Shown: in pieces, positions 15,975 through 25,005 of the stretch
Position numbering within the stretch: the stretch's first letter is position 1
Layout of the letters: every line of letters starts with the position of its first letter
Assembly: GCA_965226775.1 (NCBI GenBank)
Contig: CBDDEI010000002.1
Coordinates: 1,240,001-1,304,000, forward strand
Source: CBDDEI01 sp965226775
GTDB taxonomy: Bacteria; Chloroflexota; Dehalococcoidia; SHYD01
Length of the DNA stretch: 64,000 bases
Direction of reading: 5' to 3'
The notes under the pieces: generated by a model
The model's database searches: none
What the model was told of the DNA's origin: nothing
Seen by the model: the letters and a program-made list of their open reading frames with translations, nothing else
Made by a program: the position numbers and the translations under genes

Positions 15975-17030
15975 CTAGCGGCCCGCTCTATCCCAGAAGT
16001 TCACGAAACCCTCCCCTGTAGGAAGCGGCTCCGACTTGGTGTCCGGCAAGAGATTGACTTTGGTAAATACTCTCAACGGATTATCATGTAATATCCCTGT
16101 CATGTCCTCGTCGGAAAGTATGCCGAGTCCCTCCAGCGTAGGTATTACATCGTCTGAGGGCCGGTTCGTATCTTTTCGAATCGCGCTGCCTGCGCCAGGG
16201 GCTTCCGTACCAAAGAGGATGCGCCGGACTCCCTTCTGCTTGATGGCGGCAGTCAGAAAATCAGACTGGTAAGCACAGCTATCAAAGGTAAGGTTGGCTT
16301 CCCCCACTTTGCCAATGTGCTGTTCATCTTCCAGCGTAAATCGTTGCAGTGCGCCGCCACAGTGGGAAATACAGACTCTCAGCTGCGGGAAGTCTGTAAA
16401 GACAGAACTATGCTCTAGGATCATCGTGGCGATGTATTCTTCGGTGACATTGTTAATCTGGTAGTTGTTAGGCACGACCTCGATCCGCCGGTCGGCGGAT
16501 GTGCTCGGGTGTACCAGCAGGGGAACGTCCAGTTTCTGGGCCGTCTCGTAGATCGGATACCAGTATTCGTCGTTCAAGCCAGGTACGGTCTTGGCTCCTC
16601 CGGGGTCAGGGTTTATGTAGCCGCCGACAAAGCCAAGCTCCTCGACACAGCGGGTCAGTTCGTCTGCGCACCGTTTAGTGTCGTTATCGAAGGGGTTCTG
16701 GGGCAGCTGCGCCATGCCGGCAAACCGGTTGGGGTGTAGCTTAACCGTCTGCGCGATGACGTCGTTGGTGATACGGCTCCACGCAGCCTGAAGAAAGGGC
16801 CGCATCCAATGGTACATTCCCACCGGTCGGGGCCCGACAAGCTGGAAATCGATGCTGCGCTCGTCCATAACGCGAAGGTGCCGCTGGAGGGCCCCCTCCA
16901 GGCTTTCGTCGGTTAGGCTGAAGCGCTGGTTAGGGGTGTTGAGCGCAACCATAGTGTTGACCACTGCCCCGAATTCGGGAGGTGTAGACATGTGAGCATG
17001 GACATCTACTACCACAACGTTGTTCCACAT
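15975..17030 (-). CDS. Amidohydrolase family 2 (ACMSD-like TIM-barrel) protein
   Basis: A 351-residue metal-dependent hydrolase/decarboxylase of the amidohydrolase-2 clan. VDVHAHMSTP gives the first-strand HxH, LLVHPSTSADR the middle histidine, RVCISHCGG the following histidine, and ILFGTEAPGAGS takes the place of the final Asp loop. It is clearly paralogous to the gene at 36923: both share D-E-R-(S/N)-I-D, (R)P(V), WxxPF/L and LFGTE(A/V)PGAGS. The substrate is unknown; relatives act on aromatic-ring cleavage products. It converges with the broken ridA. Confidence 0.82.
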   Translation of the reverse strand: MWNNVVVVDVHAHMSTPPEFGAVVNTMVALNTPNQRFSLTDESLEGALQRHLRVMDERSIDFQLVGPRPVGMYHWMRPFLQAAWSRITNDVIAQTVKLHPNRFAGMAQLPQNPFDNDTKRCADELTRCVEELGFVGGYINPDPGGAKTVPGLNDEYWYPIYETAQKLDVPLLVHPSTSADRRIEVVPNNYQINNVTEEYIATMILEHSSVFTDFPQLRVCISHCGGALQRFTLEDEQHIGKVGEANLTFDSCAYQSDFLTAAIKQKGVRRILFGTEAPGAGSAIRKDTNRPSDDVIPTLEGLGILSDEDMTGILHDNPLRVFTKVNLLPDTKSEPLPTGEGFVNFWDRAGR

Positions 17031-17276
17031 ACTGTTTCTCCTTGGCTGCTAGAGCACTTTCTCTGATTAGCTAATGGTTGTGCCTGAGTCTACTGCGAAT
17101 CCGCAATGACGGCAATCAGCGCGCCTTAGGCGAGCAGCTTTAGTGAACCGCCGCACTTTGCTCCGGGGCTGAGCCATACACAGCTAATCCTAGCTATAAT
17201 GGCTAGTAAGCTCTCCGCTATCGTATGCTAGGGAGTAATAGCCCCTTAGTGAATAATGCAGAGGCTCTATTAGCTA

Positions 17277-19103
17277 GTGACCCTCCCACAGGCATTTGGA
17301 TATCCCCCTATAAGCGACTACGCCCTCATAGGAGACGGACGAACAGTAGCGCTGGTTTCTCGCGACGCGTCTATAGACTGGCTGTGTTGCCCGCGCTTTG
17401 ATAGTCCCTCCATCTTTGCCGCTCTTCTGGACTCCAAGCAAGGCGGACGCTTTCGCATAAGACCAACCCATTCCTTTGAGACGGAACGTCGGTACGTTCC
17501 CAACACGAATGTTGTGGAGACGACCTTTCGTACCACCACGGGCAGCGTTGTCCTCAGAGACCTTATGTCCATAAGCACTGAAGAGGAGAAGCGTAAACAC
17601 CTTAGCCCCGACCACGAGGTGCTCCGAGAGGTCGTTGGCTTAGAAGGCAGTGTAGAGCTTGAGGTCTGCTATGAGCCTCGGCCTAACTACGCCTTACAGA
17701 AACCCACGCTAGTCCAGCAAGGAGCGCTTGGCTTCTGGCTGAAGGACGGCACGGGGTCCTATGTGCTCACCAGCGAGCTTCCCCTTACGCTCTCCGACGA
17801 CAAGACCGTGGTCCAGGGGACTGCGGTACTCAGGAAGGATGAGCGCCGCTATCTCTCCCTGAGCTTCAGTCAGGATAGCCCGGCAGTGATAGTGCCGCTG
17901 GGTGACGCTGCCAGGCAGCGCGTAGAGCAGTCCATCAGTTGGTGGGTGGAGTGGACGGCGCAGTGCACCTACAGCGGCCCCTATCGAGAGGCGGTGCACA
18001 GGAGCGCCCTCATCCTTAAGCTCATGACCTACGCTCCCTCCGGCGCAGTTGTAGCTGCTCCTACTACCTCTTTGCCGGAGCATATTGGCGGGGTGCGGAA
18101 CTGGGATTATCGCTATTGCTGGCTTAGAGATGCAGCATTAACGCTCCGGGCATTGATTGCTGTTGGCTACATAGAAGAGGGACAAGCGTTCTTTAATTGG
18201 ATTCTCCACACCACCCGGATCACTCGTCCCAAGCTGCGCGTTGTGTACGACGTATTTGGCAGAGTCTTGCCGCGGGAGAAAGAGTTAAGCCACCTAGAGG
18301 GCTACGCTGGCTCGAAACCGGTGCGGACGGGCAATGGCGCACAGGACCAGTTGCAGCTCGATGTCTATGGTGAAGTGCTGGAAGGCGTCGCGCTCATGGC
18401 GGTGTTAGGGTGGCAATTCGACAGAGACACGAATGGGTGGCTAAACGGCCTAGGGCGGACCGTTGCGCGCCGTTGGCGAGAGCCGGACGAGGGCATTTGG
18501 GAAGGGCGCTCAGGGCCTTCCCAGAACACCTACTCCAAAGTGCAGTGCTGGGTGGCCCTGGACAGGCTGATTCACCTGCATGATGAAGGCAATGTGCGCG
18601 TTGACGTGGAGCTATTTCGCCGGGAACGGGATGCCATACGGGAAGCCGTTGAGGAGCATGGCTACAACGAACGGCTGCAGAGCTATACGCGCACCTTTGA
18701 TGGCGAGGATGTGGATGCCAGCCTCTTGCTCCTCCCCATCTACGGCTACATAGAGGCAGTCCATCCGCGCATGCAGTCCACCTATAAGTTGATCTATGAG
18801 CGTCTTTCGCATGGCCACGGTTTGTACCGTTATTCAGAGAAAACGGATGATGGCTTTCCACCGGGAGAGGGCGTGTTCGGCATCTGCAGCTATTGGGGGG
18901 TGCAGGTACGCGCGCTTATGGGCGATGTCGCCGGCGCGCGCGAGGCGTTTGACCACCTGATGACCTACGGGAGCGACCTCGGGCTTTTTGCAGAGGAGTT
19001 CGATCCTGAAACCGGTGCGTCACTGGGCAATTTCCCCCAGGCGTTCACCCACGTTGGCCTTATCAATGCTGCCCTGCAAATAGGGAGTGGCCGTGGGAGA
19101 TAA
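17277..19103 (+). CDS. Glycoside hydrolase family 15 protein (glucoamylase/trehalase type)
   Basis: A 608-residue cytoplasmic GH15 enzyme expected to release glucose from alpha-glucans or trehalose. The N-terminal beta-sandwich begins YPPISDYALIGDGRTVALVS and SIDWLCCPRFDSPSIFAALLD. The helical barrel starts near residue 270 with GGVRNWDYRYCWLRDAALTL, and ends in LFAEEFDPETGASLGNFPQA and FTHVGLINAAL, all strong GH15 marks. The start is GTG at 17277. No signal peptide is visible. A small membrane protein follows closely. Confidence 0.93.
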   Translation: MTLPQAFGYPPISDYALIGDGRTVALVSRDASIDWLCCPRFDSPSIFAALLDSKQGGRFRIRPTHSFETERRYVPNTNVVETTFRTTTGSVVLRDLMSISTEEEKRKHLSPDHEVLREVVGLEGSVELEVCYEPRPNYALQKPTLVQQGALGFWLKDGTGSYVLTSELPLTLSDDKTVVQGTAVLRKDERRYLSLSFSQDSPAVIVPLGDAARQRVEQSISWWVEWTAQCTYSGPYREAVHRSALILKLMTYAPSGAVVAAPTTSLPEHIGGVRNWDYRYCWLRDAALTLRALIAVGYIEEGQAFFNWILHTTRITRPKLRVVYDVFGRVLPREKELSHLEGYAGSKPVRTGNGAQDQLQLDVYGEVLEGVALMAVLGWQFDRDTNGWLNGLGRTVARRWREPDEGIWEGRSGPSQNTYSKVQCWVALDRLIHLHDEGNVRVDVELFRRERDAIREAVEEHGYNERLQSYTRTFDGEDVDASLLLLPIYGYIEAVHPRMQSTYKLIYERLSHGHGLYRYSEKTDDGFPPGEGVFGICSYWGVQVRALMGDVAGAREAFDHLMTYGSDLGLFAEEFDPETGASLGNFPQAFTHVGLINAALQIGSGRGR

Positions 19104-19133
19104 GCTGCTATTTTGCTCCTATCTGAGCGTTAT

Positions 19134-19640
19134 ATGTTCGGAGAAACACCGTTAATGAATGTGATGGACGCGCTCTTCTGGGGGTTCTTTGCTACGGTGC
19201 TGCTCACCACGCTTCTGGCGGGGTCCCAGGCGTTTGGGTTAACGCGTATGAATTTGCCCTTCCTCATAGGGACGGTCTTTACGCCTAACCGAGATCTTGC
19301 CCGCGTCTTTGGAATTTCGACGAACTTCATCTTTGGCTGGGGACTCTCCATCCTTTACTCCGCGTTTTTTGAGCAGCTAGGGCTTGCGTCGTGGTGGCTT
19401 GGAATGTCGCTTGGGTTGCTACATGCCATGTTTATTCTGCTGGTCATCATACCGTTGCTGCCAAGCCTGCATCCAAGGATGGCAAACGAACAGCGCGGCC
19501 CAACGCCTACCCGGCAACTGGAACCGCCCGGCTTTTTGGGCATGCATTATGGCCGCCGCACTCCGCTCTCAATTGTGCTGGCCCATATGGTGTACGGTAC
19601 TATCTTGGGGACGTTCTATCATCCTATGCTGTTGGGTTAA
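19134..19640 (+). CDS. Conserved membrane protein, unknown function
   Basis: Four predicted membrane segments are visible within about 168 residues: FWGFFATVLLTTLLAGSQAF, FIFGWGLSILYSAFFEQLG, WWLGMSLGLLHAMFILLVII and a C-terminal SIVLAHMVYGTILGTFY. A hydrophilic loop with RGPTPTRQ sits between the third and fourth. The ATG at 19134 is taken as start; TTG 19113 and ATG 19155 are alternatives. It starts about 30 bases after the GH15 gene, so it is probably co-transcribed. No family name is claimed. Confidence 0.72.
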   Translation: MFGETPLMNVMDALFWGFFATVLLTTLLAGSQAFGLTRMNLPFLIGTVFTPNRDLARVFGISTNFIFGWGLSILYSAFFEQLGLASWWLGMSLGLLHAMFILLVIIPLLPSLHPRMANEQRGPTPTRQLEPPGFLGMHYGRRTPLSIVLAHMVYGTILGTFYHPMLLG

Positions 19641-19664
19641 CGTAAGCCCAATCCTGGAGGTTCT

Positions 19665-20162
19665 TTGGCAGAGGCAAACGAACGCATAAAACGAGTGGAA
19701 ACCCTGGTACAGGACTTGCTTTCTCAGGTCCGTGTGGGCTCCTTGGGATCGTTGCGGGAGTCGCCTGCCCACGGCGAATGGAACGCCATCGAAATCCTGG
19801 CCCACGCTGCTGAGTTCGTCCCCTATTGGGCCCGGCAGGCCCGCCTGCTCTCGGAACGGGACGAGGACGGCGCAACCTTTGGCCGCAGCACGGCGGACGC
19901 GGAGCAAGACCCTGAGCGTTTGGGTGCTGTTGAGCGCTACGGTTCCTATGCGCGTGGGGCGGTGACGGACGTGATCCACCAGGGGCTGAAGCAGACCTTA
20001 GAGGACCTGCGGGCTATTAAGCCCGACCGATGGAGCCGTACCGGCAAGCACTTGGACGGTCAGGTGCGCACGGTGACCCAGGTAGTGGATGAGCTAATCA
20101 TCCACCATTTGGAGGCCCATTCCTTGCAAATGGAGAACACTATCCCCCCTGACGATGACTAA
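19665..20162 (+). CDS. DinB-like four-helix protein
   Basis: A 165-residue protein with HGEWNAIEILAHAAEFVPYW (residues 36-55), the DinB-family signature, and HHLEAHSLQ near the C-terminus supplying the last metal-binding histidines. The start is TTG at 19665 with GGAGG four bases upstream. It is the third gene in the run after GH15 and ends at a strong terminator. Function is unknown. Confidence 0.7.
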   Translation: MAEANERIKRVETLVQDLLSQVRVGSLGSLRESPAHGEWNAIEILAHAAEFVPYWARQARLLSERDEDGATFGRSTADAEQDPERLGAVERYGSYARGAVTDVIHQGLKQTLEDLRAIKPDRWSRTGKHLDGQVRTVTQVVDELIIHHLEAHSLQMENTIPPDDD

Positions 20163-20191
20163 GCATTAGATGGCACTCACTTAGCGTAGCA

Positions 20192-20235
20192 AGAGCGTCT
20201 CTGCCCAAGCAGAGACGCTCTTAGTTTTCTTTAGC
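20192..20235 (+). terminator. Strong intrinsic terminator after the GH15 operon
   Basis: AAGAGCGTCTCTGC pairs perfectly with GCAGAGACGCTCTT around CCAA, followed by AGTTTTCTTT. Confidence 0.85.
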
Positions 20236-20274
20236 CTAGTCTGGTCAAGATAGGCACCATGGTCTGGCGATGAT

Positions 20275-21384
20275 TCAGCGTTGGAAGATGTCCTCCGGCA
20301 GGAAGGCGGACACGGTGATGTTGGGCAGGTCAACCAGGTTGCTGATCTTAAGATCGACGGCCACGCTGCAGATAACGTAGGCCTGTTCTCTGCTCCATCC
20401 CCGCTCTTGCAGCAGGTCTATCATGTTGAGCACCGCGTTGCGGGCGGCTAGCGTCAGGTGGTCTTCCCCCTGTTGCGCGCCGTCTGATTGCACGGGCATC
20501 CCCACTGTTGCGATGCAGTTGCGCGGCGCAGCCCACTCCGGCGGCAGAAAGTAGTCGGGGTGAACAATACGCGGCCAGCGGATGTGGTGTCGCGCCGCTT
20601 CTCCCTGGTGAATGCGGAAGCGCACCGCTACCGTTGCCCCCATCTCGATGGCAGTGAGGCAGCACTCGCCATCGCCTTGGGCAAAGTGGCCGTCGCCCAC
20701 GGAATAGAGCGCCCCAGGCACGTTCACCGGCAGGAGAAGCCGAGACCCCTTAGTGAGCTGTTTGACGTCCAAGTTGCCGCCGTTCTCTCGCGGCGGGATG
20801 GTGCGCAATCCTTGGCCCGCGATGGGCGCAGTGTCAGGTACGGCTTCCGCTGCGTCCGGCGGGAATGAGACGCCGCCCCGCGCGGCAAAGGCCGCCTCTC
20901 GCTGCGCCCACTCGGTAAGCTGGGAGTGGGAAGGCGCAACACCCGCCGTGCCCATGAACGCCCCGTTGGGGATGCGTACGCCGGGGATCTGCGGTGAGGT
21001 CGCCCATCCATCCTGTAGCTCCCAGTGAGCAACATAGGTCTCTTGAAAGAGGTCACGGAGCAACCCGCCAGTGGGCCCACAGCGAGTCCAGCCGTAGGGT
21101 TGGGGTTGGATGTCCAGATATTCCACCTCCAGCAGATCGCCGGGAACAGCGCCCTTAACGTAGAGGGGCCCCGTGAGGGGATGCACCCACTTGCCGTGAG
21201 GGCCGAGCTCGGCGGGGGTCATGCCAAAGCGCACGCGTCCGTCAGCGGAGTCGCGCGTCTCCAGAACCGCCTCTTCCCCCGGAGCCACTTCCAGCACCGG
21301 CGGGATGTCGGGGTGCCAGCGGTTGTGCCCTAGATGCGGCTCGTCCTTTAGATGTTTGTTGCGGTCAATGGTGATGCTCTGCAT
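20275..21384 (-). CDS. Acetamidase/formamidase family protein
   Basis: A 369-residue FmdA/AmdA-type amidase that would hydrolyse short amides to ammonia and carboxylic acid. Family marks are the N-terminal HNRWHPDIPP, HPLTGPLYVKGAVPGD, the central GAFMGTAGVAP, and VGDGHFAQGDGECCLTAIEM near residue 225. It is monocistronic and divergent from an MFS gene; no amide transporter lies next to it. The substrate is uncertain. Confidence 0.9.
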   Translation of the reverse strand: MQSITIDRNKHLKDEPHLGHNRWHPDIPPVLEVAPGEEAVLETRDSADGRVRFGMTPAELGPHGKWVHPLTGPLYVKGAVPGDLLEVEYLDIQPQPYGWTRCGPTGGLLRDLFQETYVAHWELQDGWATSPQIPGVRIPNGAFMGTAGVAPSHSQLTEWAQREAAFAARGGVSFPPDAAEAVPDTAPIAGQGLRTIPPRENGGNLDVKQLTKGSRLLLPVNVPGALYSVGDGHFAQGDGECCLTAIEMGATVAVRFRIHQGEAARHHIRWPRIVHPDYFLPPEWAAPRNCIATVGMPVQSDGAQQGEDHLTLAARNAVLNMIDLLQERGWSREQAYVICSVAVDLKISNLVDLPNITVSAFLPEDIFQR

Positions 21385-21477
21385 GGCGCGTCCTTTCCTT
21401 CATACTATACGGCCTGTTGCGGCAAGAGAGGGCGCTTTTAAGTGGACGCAGCGTCTGCGCAGAAGTAGACTTGCCGC

Positions 21478-22719
21478 ATGCTCATCGGCGGCGTTATCAC
21501 GCCACAATTGCTGCTTTCTCTTTACCTTCCGGCGTTGGTGCTGGCTCTGGGCATAGGGATAGTGACGCCGGTGCTGCCGGTCTATGCGAAATCCTTTGGG
21601 CTGGACTTTGGCGGCGCGGCGATGGTCTTTGTGGTTTACCAGCTGGGCACATTGGTCATCACCTTTCCCACCGGTCTGCTCATCGACAAAATTGGGAGGA
21701 GGCCCATCATCCTAGCGGGGCCAGCGCTCACTGCCGTCTCCTCGCTGCTCACTGCAGTGGCTGGTTCCTTTCCCCAGCTGCTGCTCTACCGCTTCTTGGG
21801 CGGTGTTGCCAACGAGTTCTGGATGCAGTCCCGCCTCGCAATGATCACCGACCTCTCCGCCTCGAACCAGCGGGCCCGCCAGATTACCTGGATGTTCGGG
21901 ATGCAGCGGGTAGGCATGATGCTTGGTCCGGCGGTGGGCGGCGGACTTGCCCTCATTAATCTGCGAGTACCCTTCGTCGTCTACGGCATCATCACGGCCT
22001 TGCTTATTATCCCGGTCTTCCTCTTTACCAAAGAGTCCGCACCGTCCCGCCAGCCGGAAGCGGGGGCTGCTGCTGCTACGGGAGGCGCGCCTGCCGGGTC
22101 GTGGGCTGCATTGTTCAAGCTCATCCTTACTTTCGAGATCCTCTGTTTCTTCACGGTGCAGTTCCTCTCCGTGGTTTGCCGCGGCAATGATGGCGGCACC
22201 TTCAACCTCTATGCCGTCTATGCCTATGGCGTTGGGCCCGCCGTGCTGGGCGGTATCAGCGTGCTTGCGGGCGTTACATCCTTGCCCATTCCCTTTGTCA
22301 CCGGGTACTTTATGGACCGCTTCGGCCGCAAATGGGTCATCGTGCCCAGCTTCGCGTTTCTTGGCGCATCGCTACTGTTTATGGCCGTGACTGCCTTTGC
22401 TCAGATGCCCTTTATGATCTATGTTATTGGTTATGTGCTGGCGCAGGTGACGCAAAGCGCCACGAACGGCACCATGCAGGTACTGGGCTCAGACCTGGCT
22501 CCTGCGGCATCTAGGGGCCGCTTCTTTGGCATCTGGCGCACCACCACCTCGTCCGGCGGCCTGGCCTCTCCGGCGCTTTTTGCGCTGGTGGCTATCCAGG
22601 CAGGATACGGCTTGGCCTTCGTCTTCCTGAGCGTGTCCTCGTTGCTTGTGGCATTGCTGGTGGGCACAGTGCTACGGGAGACGGGCGCACCACGGATGCC
22701 GGCGGCCACACCAGCGTAG
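21478..22719 (+). CDS. MFS transporter
   Basis: A 413-residue major facilitator with about twelve membrane segments. The cytoplasmic loop motifs are present: LLIDKIGRRPII after helix 2 and GYFMDRFGRKWVIV after helix 8, the family G-x-x-x-D-R-x-G-R-(K/R) signature. The central loop is short and Ala/Gly-rich (PEAGAAAATGG). The substrate cannot be told. The next gene begins 11 bases after its stop and may be co-transcribed. Confidence 0.88.
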   Translation: MLIGGVITPQLLLSLYLPALVLALGIGIVTPVLPVYAKSFGLDFGGAAMVFVVYQLGTLVITFPTGLLIDKIGRRPIILAGPALTAVSSLLTAVAGSFPQLLLYRFLGGVANEFWMQSRLAMITDLSASNQRARQITWMFGMQRVGMMLGPAVGGGLALINLRVPFVVYGIITALLIIPVFLFTKESAPSRQPEAGAAAATGGAPAGSWAALFKLILTFEILCFFTVQFLSVVCRGNDGGTFNLYAVYAYGVGPAVLGGISVLAGVTSLPIPFVTGYFMDRFGRKWVIVPSFAFLGASLLFMAVTAFAQMPFMIYVIGYVLAQVTQSATNGTMQVLGSDLAPAASRGRFFGIWRTTTSSGGLASPALFALVAIQAGYGLAFVFLSVSSLLVALLVGTVLRETGAPRMPAATPA

Positions 22720-22730
22720 GAGGAGTTTCT

Positions 22731-23783
22731 ATGACCCTTGTTCCCAATGTAAGCAAGATTGCCTTGTTAAGCGCCAAAGCCATCGGCGAGTTCTCTTTCA
22801 CTCTTCCCGCCGTTGCGAGTCTGAAGGACGCCTACCCCGACAGTGAGATAGTGCTGCTGGCAAAGTCCTGGGCTAAGCGGTTTTTCGAAGGCAGACCAGG
22901 ACCCATCGACCGGGCAGCGGTGATTCCCGGCATCGAAGGGCTTATGCTTCCGGATGAGGCACTATCCTCCGAAGCAGAAGTGGAGGCGTTCTACGCCGCG
23001 ATGCGTGCGGAGAGCTTCGATCTGGCGGTGCAGATTCATGGCCCTGGCGCCCACGCCAACCCGCAGGTAAGTCTGCTAGGGGCGCGGCTGACTGCCGGTT
23101 GCCATGGCGTGTCCGCCCTGCAGTTGGAGCGTAGCCTGCCGCATCTATCGACACAGCACGAAGTCTTCCGCTGGCTGGACGTAGTGGCGCAGGTGGGCGC
23201 ACAGGGCATGCCTACAGAAGCGGTACTCACGCTCACCAAAGAGGATGAAGCTGCCGCGGCCGACGCGCTGCCTGCTTCTGCTGGTGAGTTGGTTGCCCTT
23301 AACCCCGGCAGTTTTCTGCGGCGTCAGCAGTGGCCCGTCGAGAAGTTTACGTCACTAGCCCGCCGGCTCGTCGAACGCGGTGCCCAGGTGGTTCTCCTAG
23401 GAAGCGCCGCCGATGCTCCCCTTGCCGCAAGCGTGCAGGAGGAGTTGCAGGGTCAGGCGATTGACCTGACGGGCAAGCTTACCGAGCGGGCGCTCGCCGG
23501 TGTGCTGGTGCGCTGCCGGCTTGTGGTGGGCAACGACTCAGATGCGCTGCGGCTGGCCCAAGCGTTACAAACGCCCACGGTCGGCATCTACTGGTCGCGC
23601 ACGCTGATGAACGTTGGCCCGCTGCGGCAAGACCGGCACAGGGTGGCCGTCGCCTGGAGCTCTGCATGCCCCACCTGTGGCGTCGACCTCACCCAGGACC
23701 GCTGCGACCACGAGGACTCGCTGGTTGCCGGGGTGTCGGAGGAGGAAGTGCTGCGGGATGTGCTGGAACTGCTGGATCGCTAG
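22731..23783 (+). CDS. Glycosyltransferase family 9 (heptosyltransferase-like)
   Basis: A 350-residue GT-B fold protein. The N-terminal pattern SAKAIGEFSFTLPAVASLKDAYP is that of ADP-heptose glycosyltransferases, and the C-terminal half has LNPGSFLRRQQWPVEKF, VVLLGSAAD, LTGKLTERALAGVL and VVGNDSDALRLAQAL (the usual D-S-G-P-x-H is degenerate here). Chloroflexota lack LPS, so it probably glycosylates another surface polymer. The end of the gene carries a cluster of cysteines (CPTCGVDLTQDRC) that may bind metal. Its stop overlaps the convergent gene. Confidence 0.82.
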   Translation: MTLVPNVSKIALLSAKAIGEFSFTLPAVASLKDAYPDSEIVLLAKSWAKRFFEGRPGPIDRAAVIPGIEGLMLPDEALSSEAEVEAFYAAMRAESFDLAVQIHGPGAHANPQVSLLGARLTAGCHGVSALQLERSLPHLSTQHEVFRWLDVVAQVGAQGMPTEAVLTLTKEDEAAAADALPASAGELVALNPGSFLRRQQWPVEKFTSLARRLVERGAQVVLLGSAADAPLAASVQEELQGQAIDLTGKLTERALAGVLVRCRLVVGNDSDALRLAQALQTPTVGIYWSRTLMNVGPLRQDRHRVAVAWSSACPTCGVDLTQDRCDHEDSLVAGVSEEEVLRDVLELLDR

Positions 23784-24178
23784 CGGCGGTTCCAGAGGTC
23801 CAGGGCTACCAGGAACAGAATAGAGCCGATAACCGCTGCCCCGATACGTGTGGGGCTAAAGGGGCCACCCGGCGCCTGCTGGGTGATAAGCTCGTAGAGC
23901 ATTCCGCCGAACACGGAGCCCACCAACCCAATGCCGATGTACTCCAACATGCCGTGGCGCCGGCCGGTGATGGCGCCGGCAATCCAGCCCGCTAAAAGCC
24001 CAATGAGGAGCCAGGGGAGAAGAATGAGGATGGTGCCTATGACGGCGAACACGATGTACAACGTGAGCGCCATCGCCAGCAGGAATAGTACGAATACAAG
24101 CATTAGTAGTAGTCCAACAACGTCATTGCAAGTATTTCCTACAGTGTACCATCGTGCGCAGAGGGGCGGCGTGCTCAC
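23780..24178 (-). CDS. Membrane protein with GlsB/YeaQ/YmgE-like region
   Basis: Up to 132 residues; the real start may be later, at the codon for MLVFVLFLL (near 24105). A long N-terminal hydrophobic stretch is followed by LIGLLAGWIAGAITGRRHG and GIGLVGSVFGGMLYEL, which resemble the glycine-rich helices of transglycosylase-associated (GlsB) membrane proteins, and a last helix IGAAVIGSILFLVALDLW. Such proteins are linked to general stress. It converges with the GT9 gene and shares bases of the stop codons. Confidence 0.65.
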   Translation of the reverse strand: MSTPPLCARWYTVGNTCNDVVGLLLMLVFVLFLLAMALTLYIVFAVIGTILILLPWLLIGLLAGWIAGAITGRRHGMLEYIGIGLVGSVFGGMLYELITQQAPGGPFSPTRIGAAVIGSILFLVALDLWNRR

Positions 24179-24184
24179 GATAAG

Positions 24185-24751
24185 ATGCAGCTAGCGCCTG
24201 TTCGCGAAAAAGCCCCGGATAGTCTTAGCCAGCTCGCCAGAGAGGTGGCAGAGGCGTGCGGGTATGCATTCGTGCCGCCAACCAAGTTGCGGCGCGGCCA
24301 GGGCGGCGATTGGCGTCCGCAGGAGGGCGTGATCCGCATCGGCCGGGCCTCGCTGCGTGACGACGACCGCTTGTGGGGGCTGCTTGCCCACGAGCTAGCC
24401 CATGCGCAGGCGTCGCAACGGGAGCGCCACTCCATGGACTTCTGGCGCCGCTTTGCCGAGGGGCTTCAACGAGCCGGACGGTTGGAGCTGTTGCGCTACG
24501 AGTTTGGCTACAGGGAAGGGGCGATGCGTGTTGCGAGAGAGTTCGGCCTCATTGATGTGCCGGGCAGGCAACCGTTCCGCTTAGCCCTGGGCGCAAGCGT
24601 CAAGACTGAGGACGGTCGCCAGTGGCGCGTCCGCCGGCGCTTCCGCATTGCTGGTGAGCCCATCTATCGCCTAACTACCCGCGGCTGGCGGTGGGTGGTG
24701 TCCGAGCAGATTCTCATGGTGCAGATAGAGGCAGCCCAGCAAGGTGGATGA
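24185..24751 (+). CDS. Putative zinc metallopeptidase (HExxH)
   Basis: A 188-residue protein with LLAHELAHAQASQRERHS (about residues 66-83): an H-E-L-A-H zincin motif with a further His downstream, as in SprT/WSS1-like or minigluzincin peptidases. The C-terminal 50 residues (VKTEDGRQWRVRRRFRI, YRLTTRGWRWVVSE) look like a small beta domain. No signal peptide is seen. It overlaps the next small frame by eight bases. Which peptidase family it belongs to is not certain. Confidence 0.65.
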   Translation: MQLAPVREKAPDSLSQLAREVAEACGYAFVPPTKLRRGQGGDWRPQEGVIRIGRASLRDDDRLWGLLAHELAHAQASQRERHSMDFWRRFAEGLQRAGRLELLRYEFGYREGAMRVAREFGLIDVPGRQPFRLALGASVKTEDGRQWRVRRRFRIAGEPIYRLTTRGWRWVVSEQILMVQIEAAQQGG

Positions 24752-25004
24752 CCTGGCCCCTACAGAGCTCGCTTTCACCCAAGAGCTTGCCGCGGAGGTG
24801 GCGCAAGCGACGGTGGCGGCCCATCCAGACGTTGTGGAAGCGTGGCAAGCAGGCACGCCCAAGACCTGGGGTCACCTGGCAGGACGTGCAGTGGGCGCCG
24901 CGCGCCGCCGCGCGGGAAGGCCGCTTACCGATGCAGAGCGCCGGCTAGTATGGGCCGTGCTGTGGGAGACTCTTCAGGCGCTTCCGAAAATGAGGGGCAA
25001 TTGA
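24744..25004 (+). CDS. Small hypothetical protein downstream of the metallopeptidase
   Basis: An 86-residue frame starting with GTG inside the end of the metallopeptidase gene. It is predicted to be all-helical (ELAAEVAQATVAAHPDVVEAW, AVGAARRRAGRPLTDAERRL) and has no recognised domain. The overlap suggests translational coupling. It converges with the quinone oxidoreductase, whose stop lies two bases after it. Confidence 0.55.
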   Translation: MDDLAPTELAFTQELAAEVAQATVAAHPDVVEAWQAGTPKTWGHLAGRAVGAARRRAGRPLTDAERRLVWAVLWETLQALPKMRGN

Positions 25005-25005
25005 G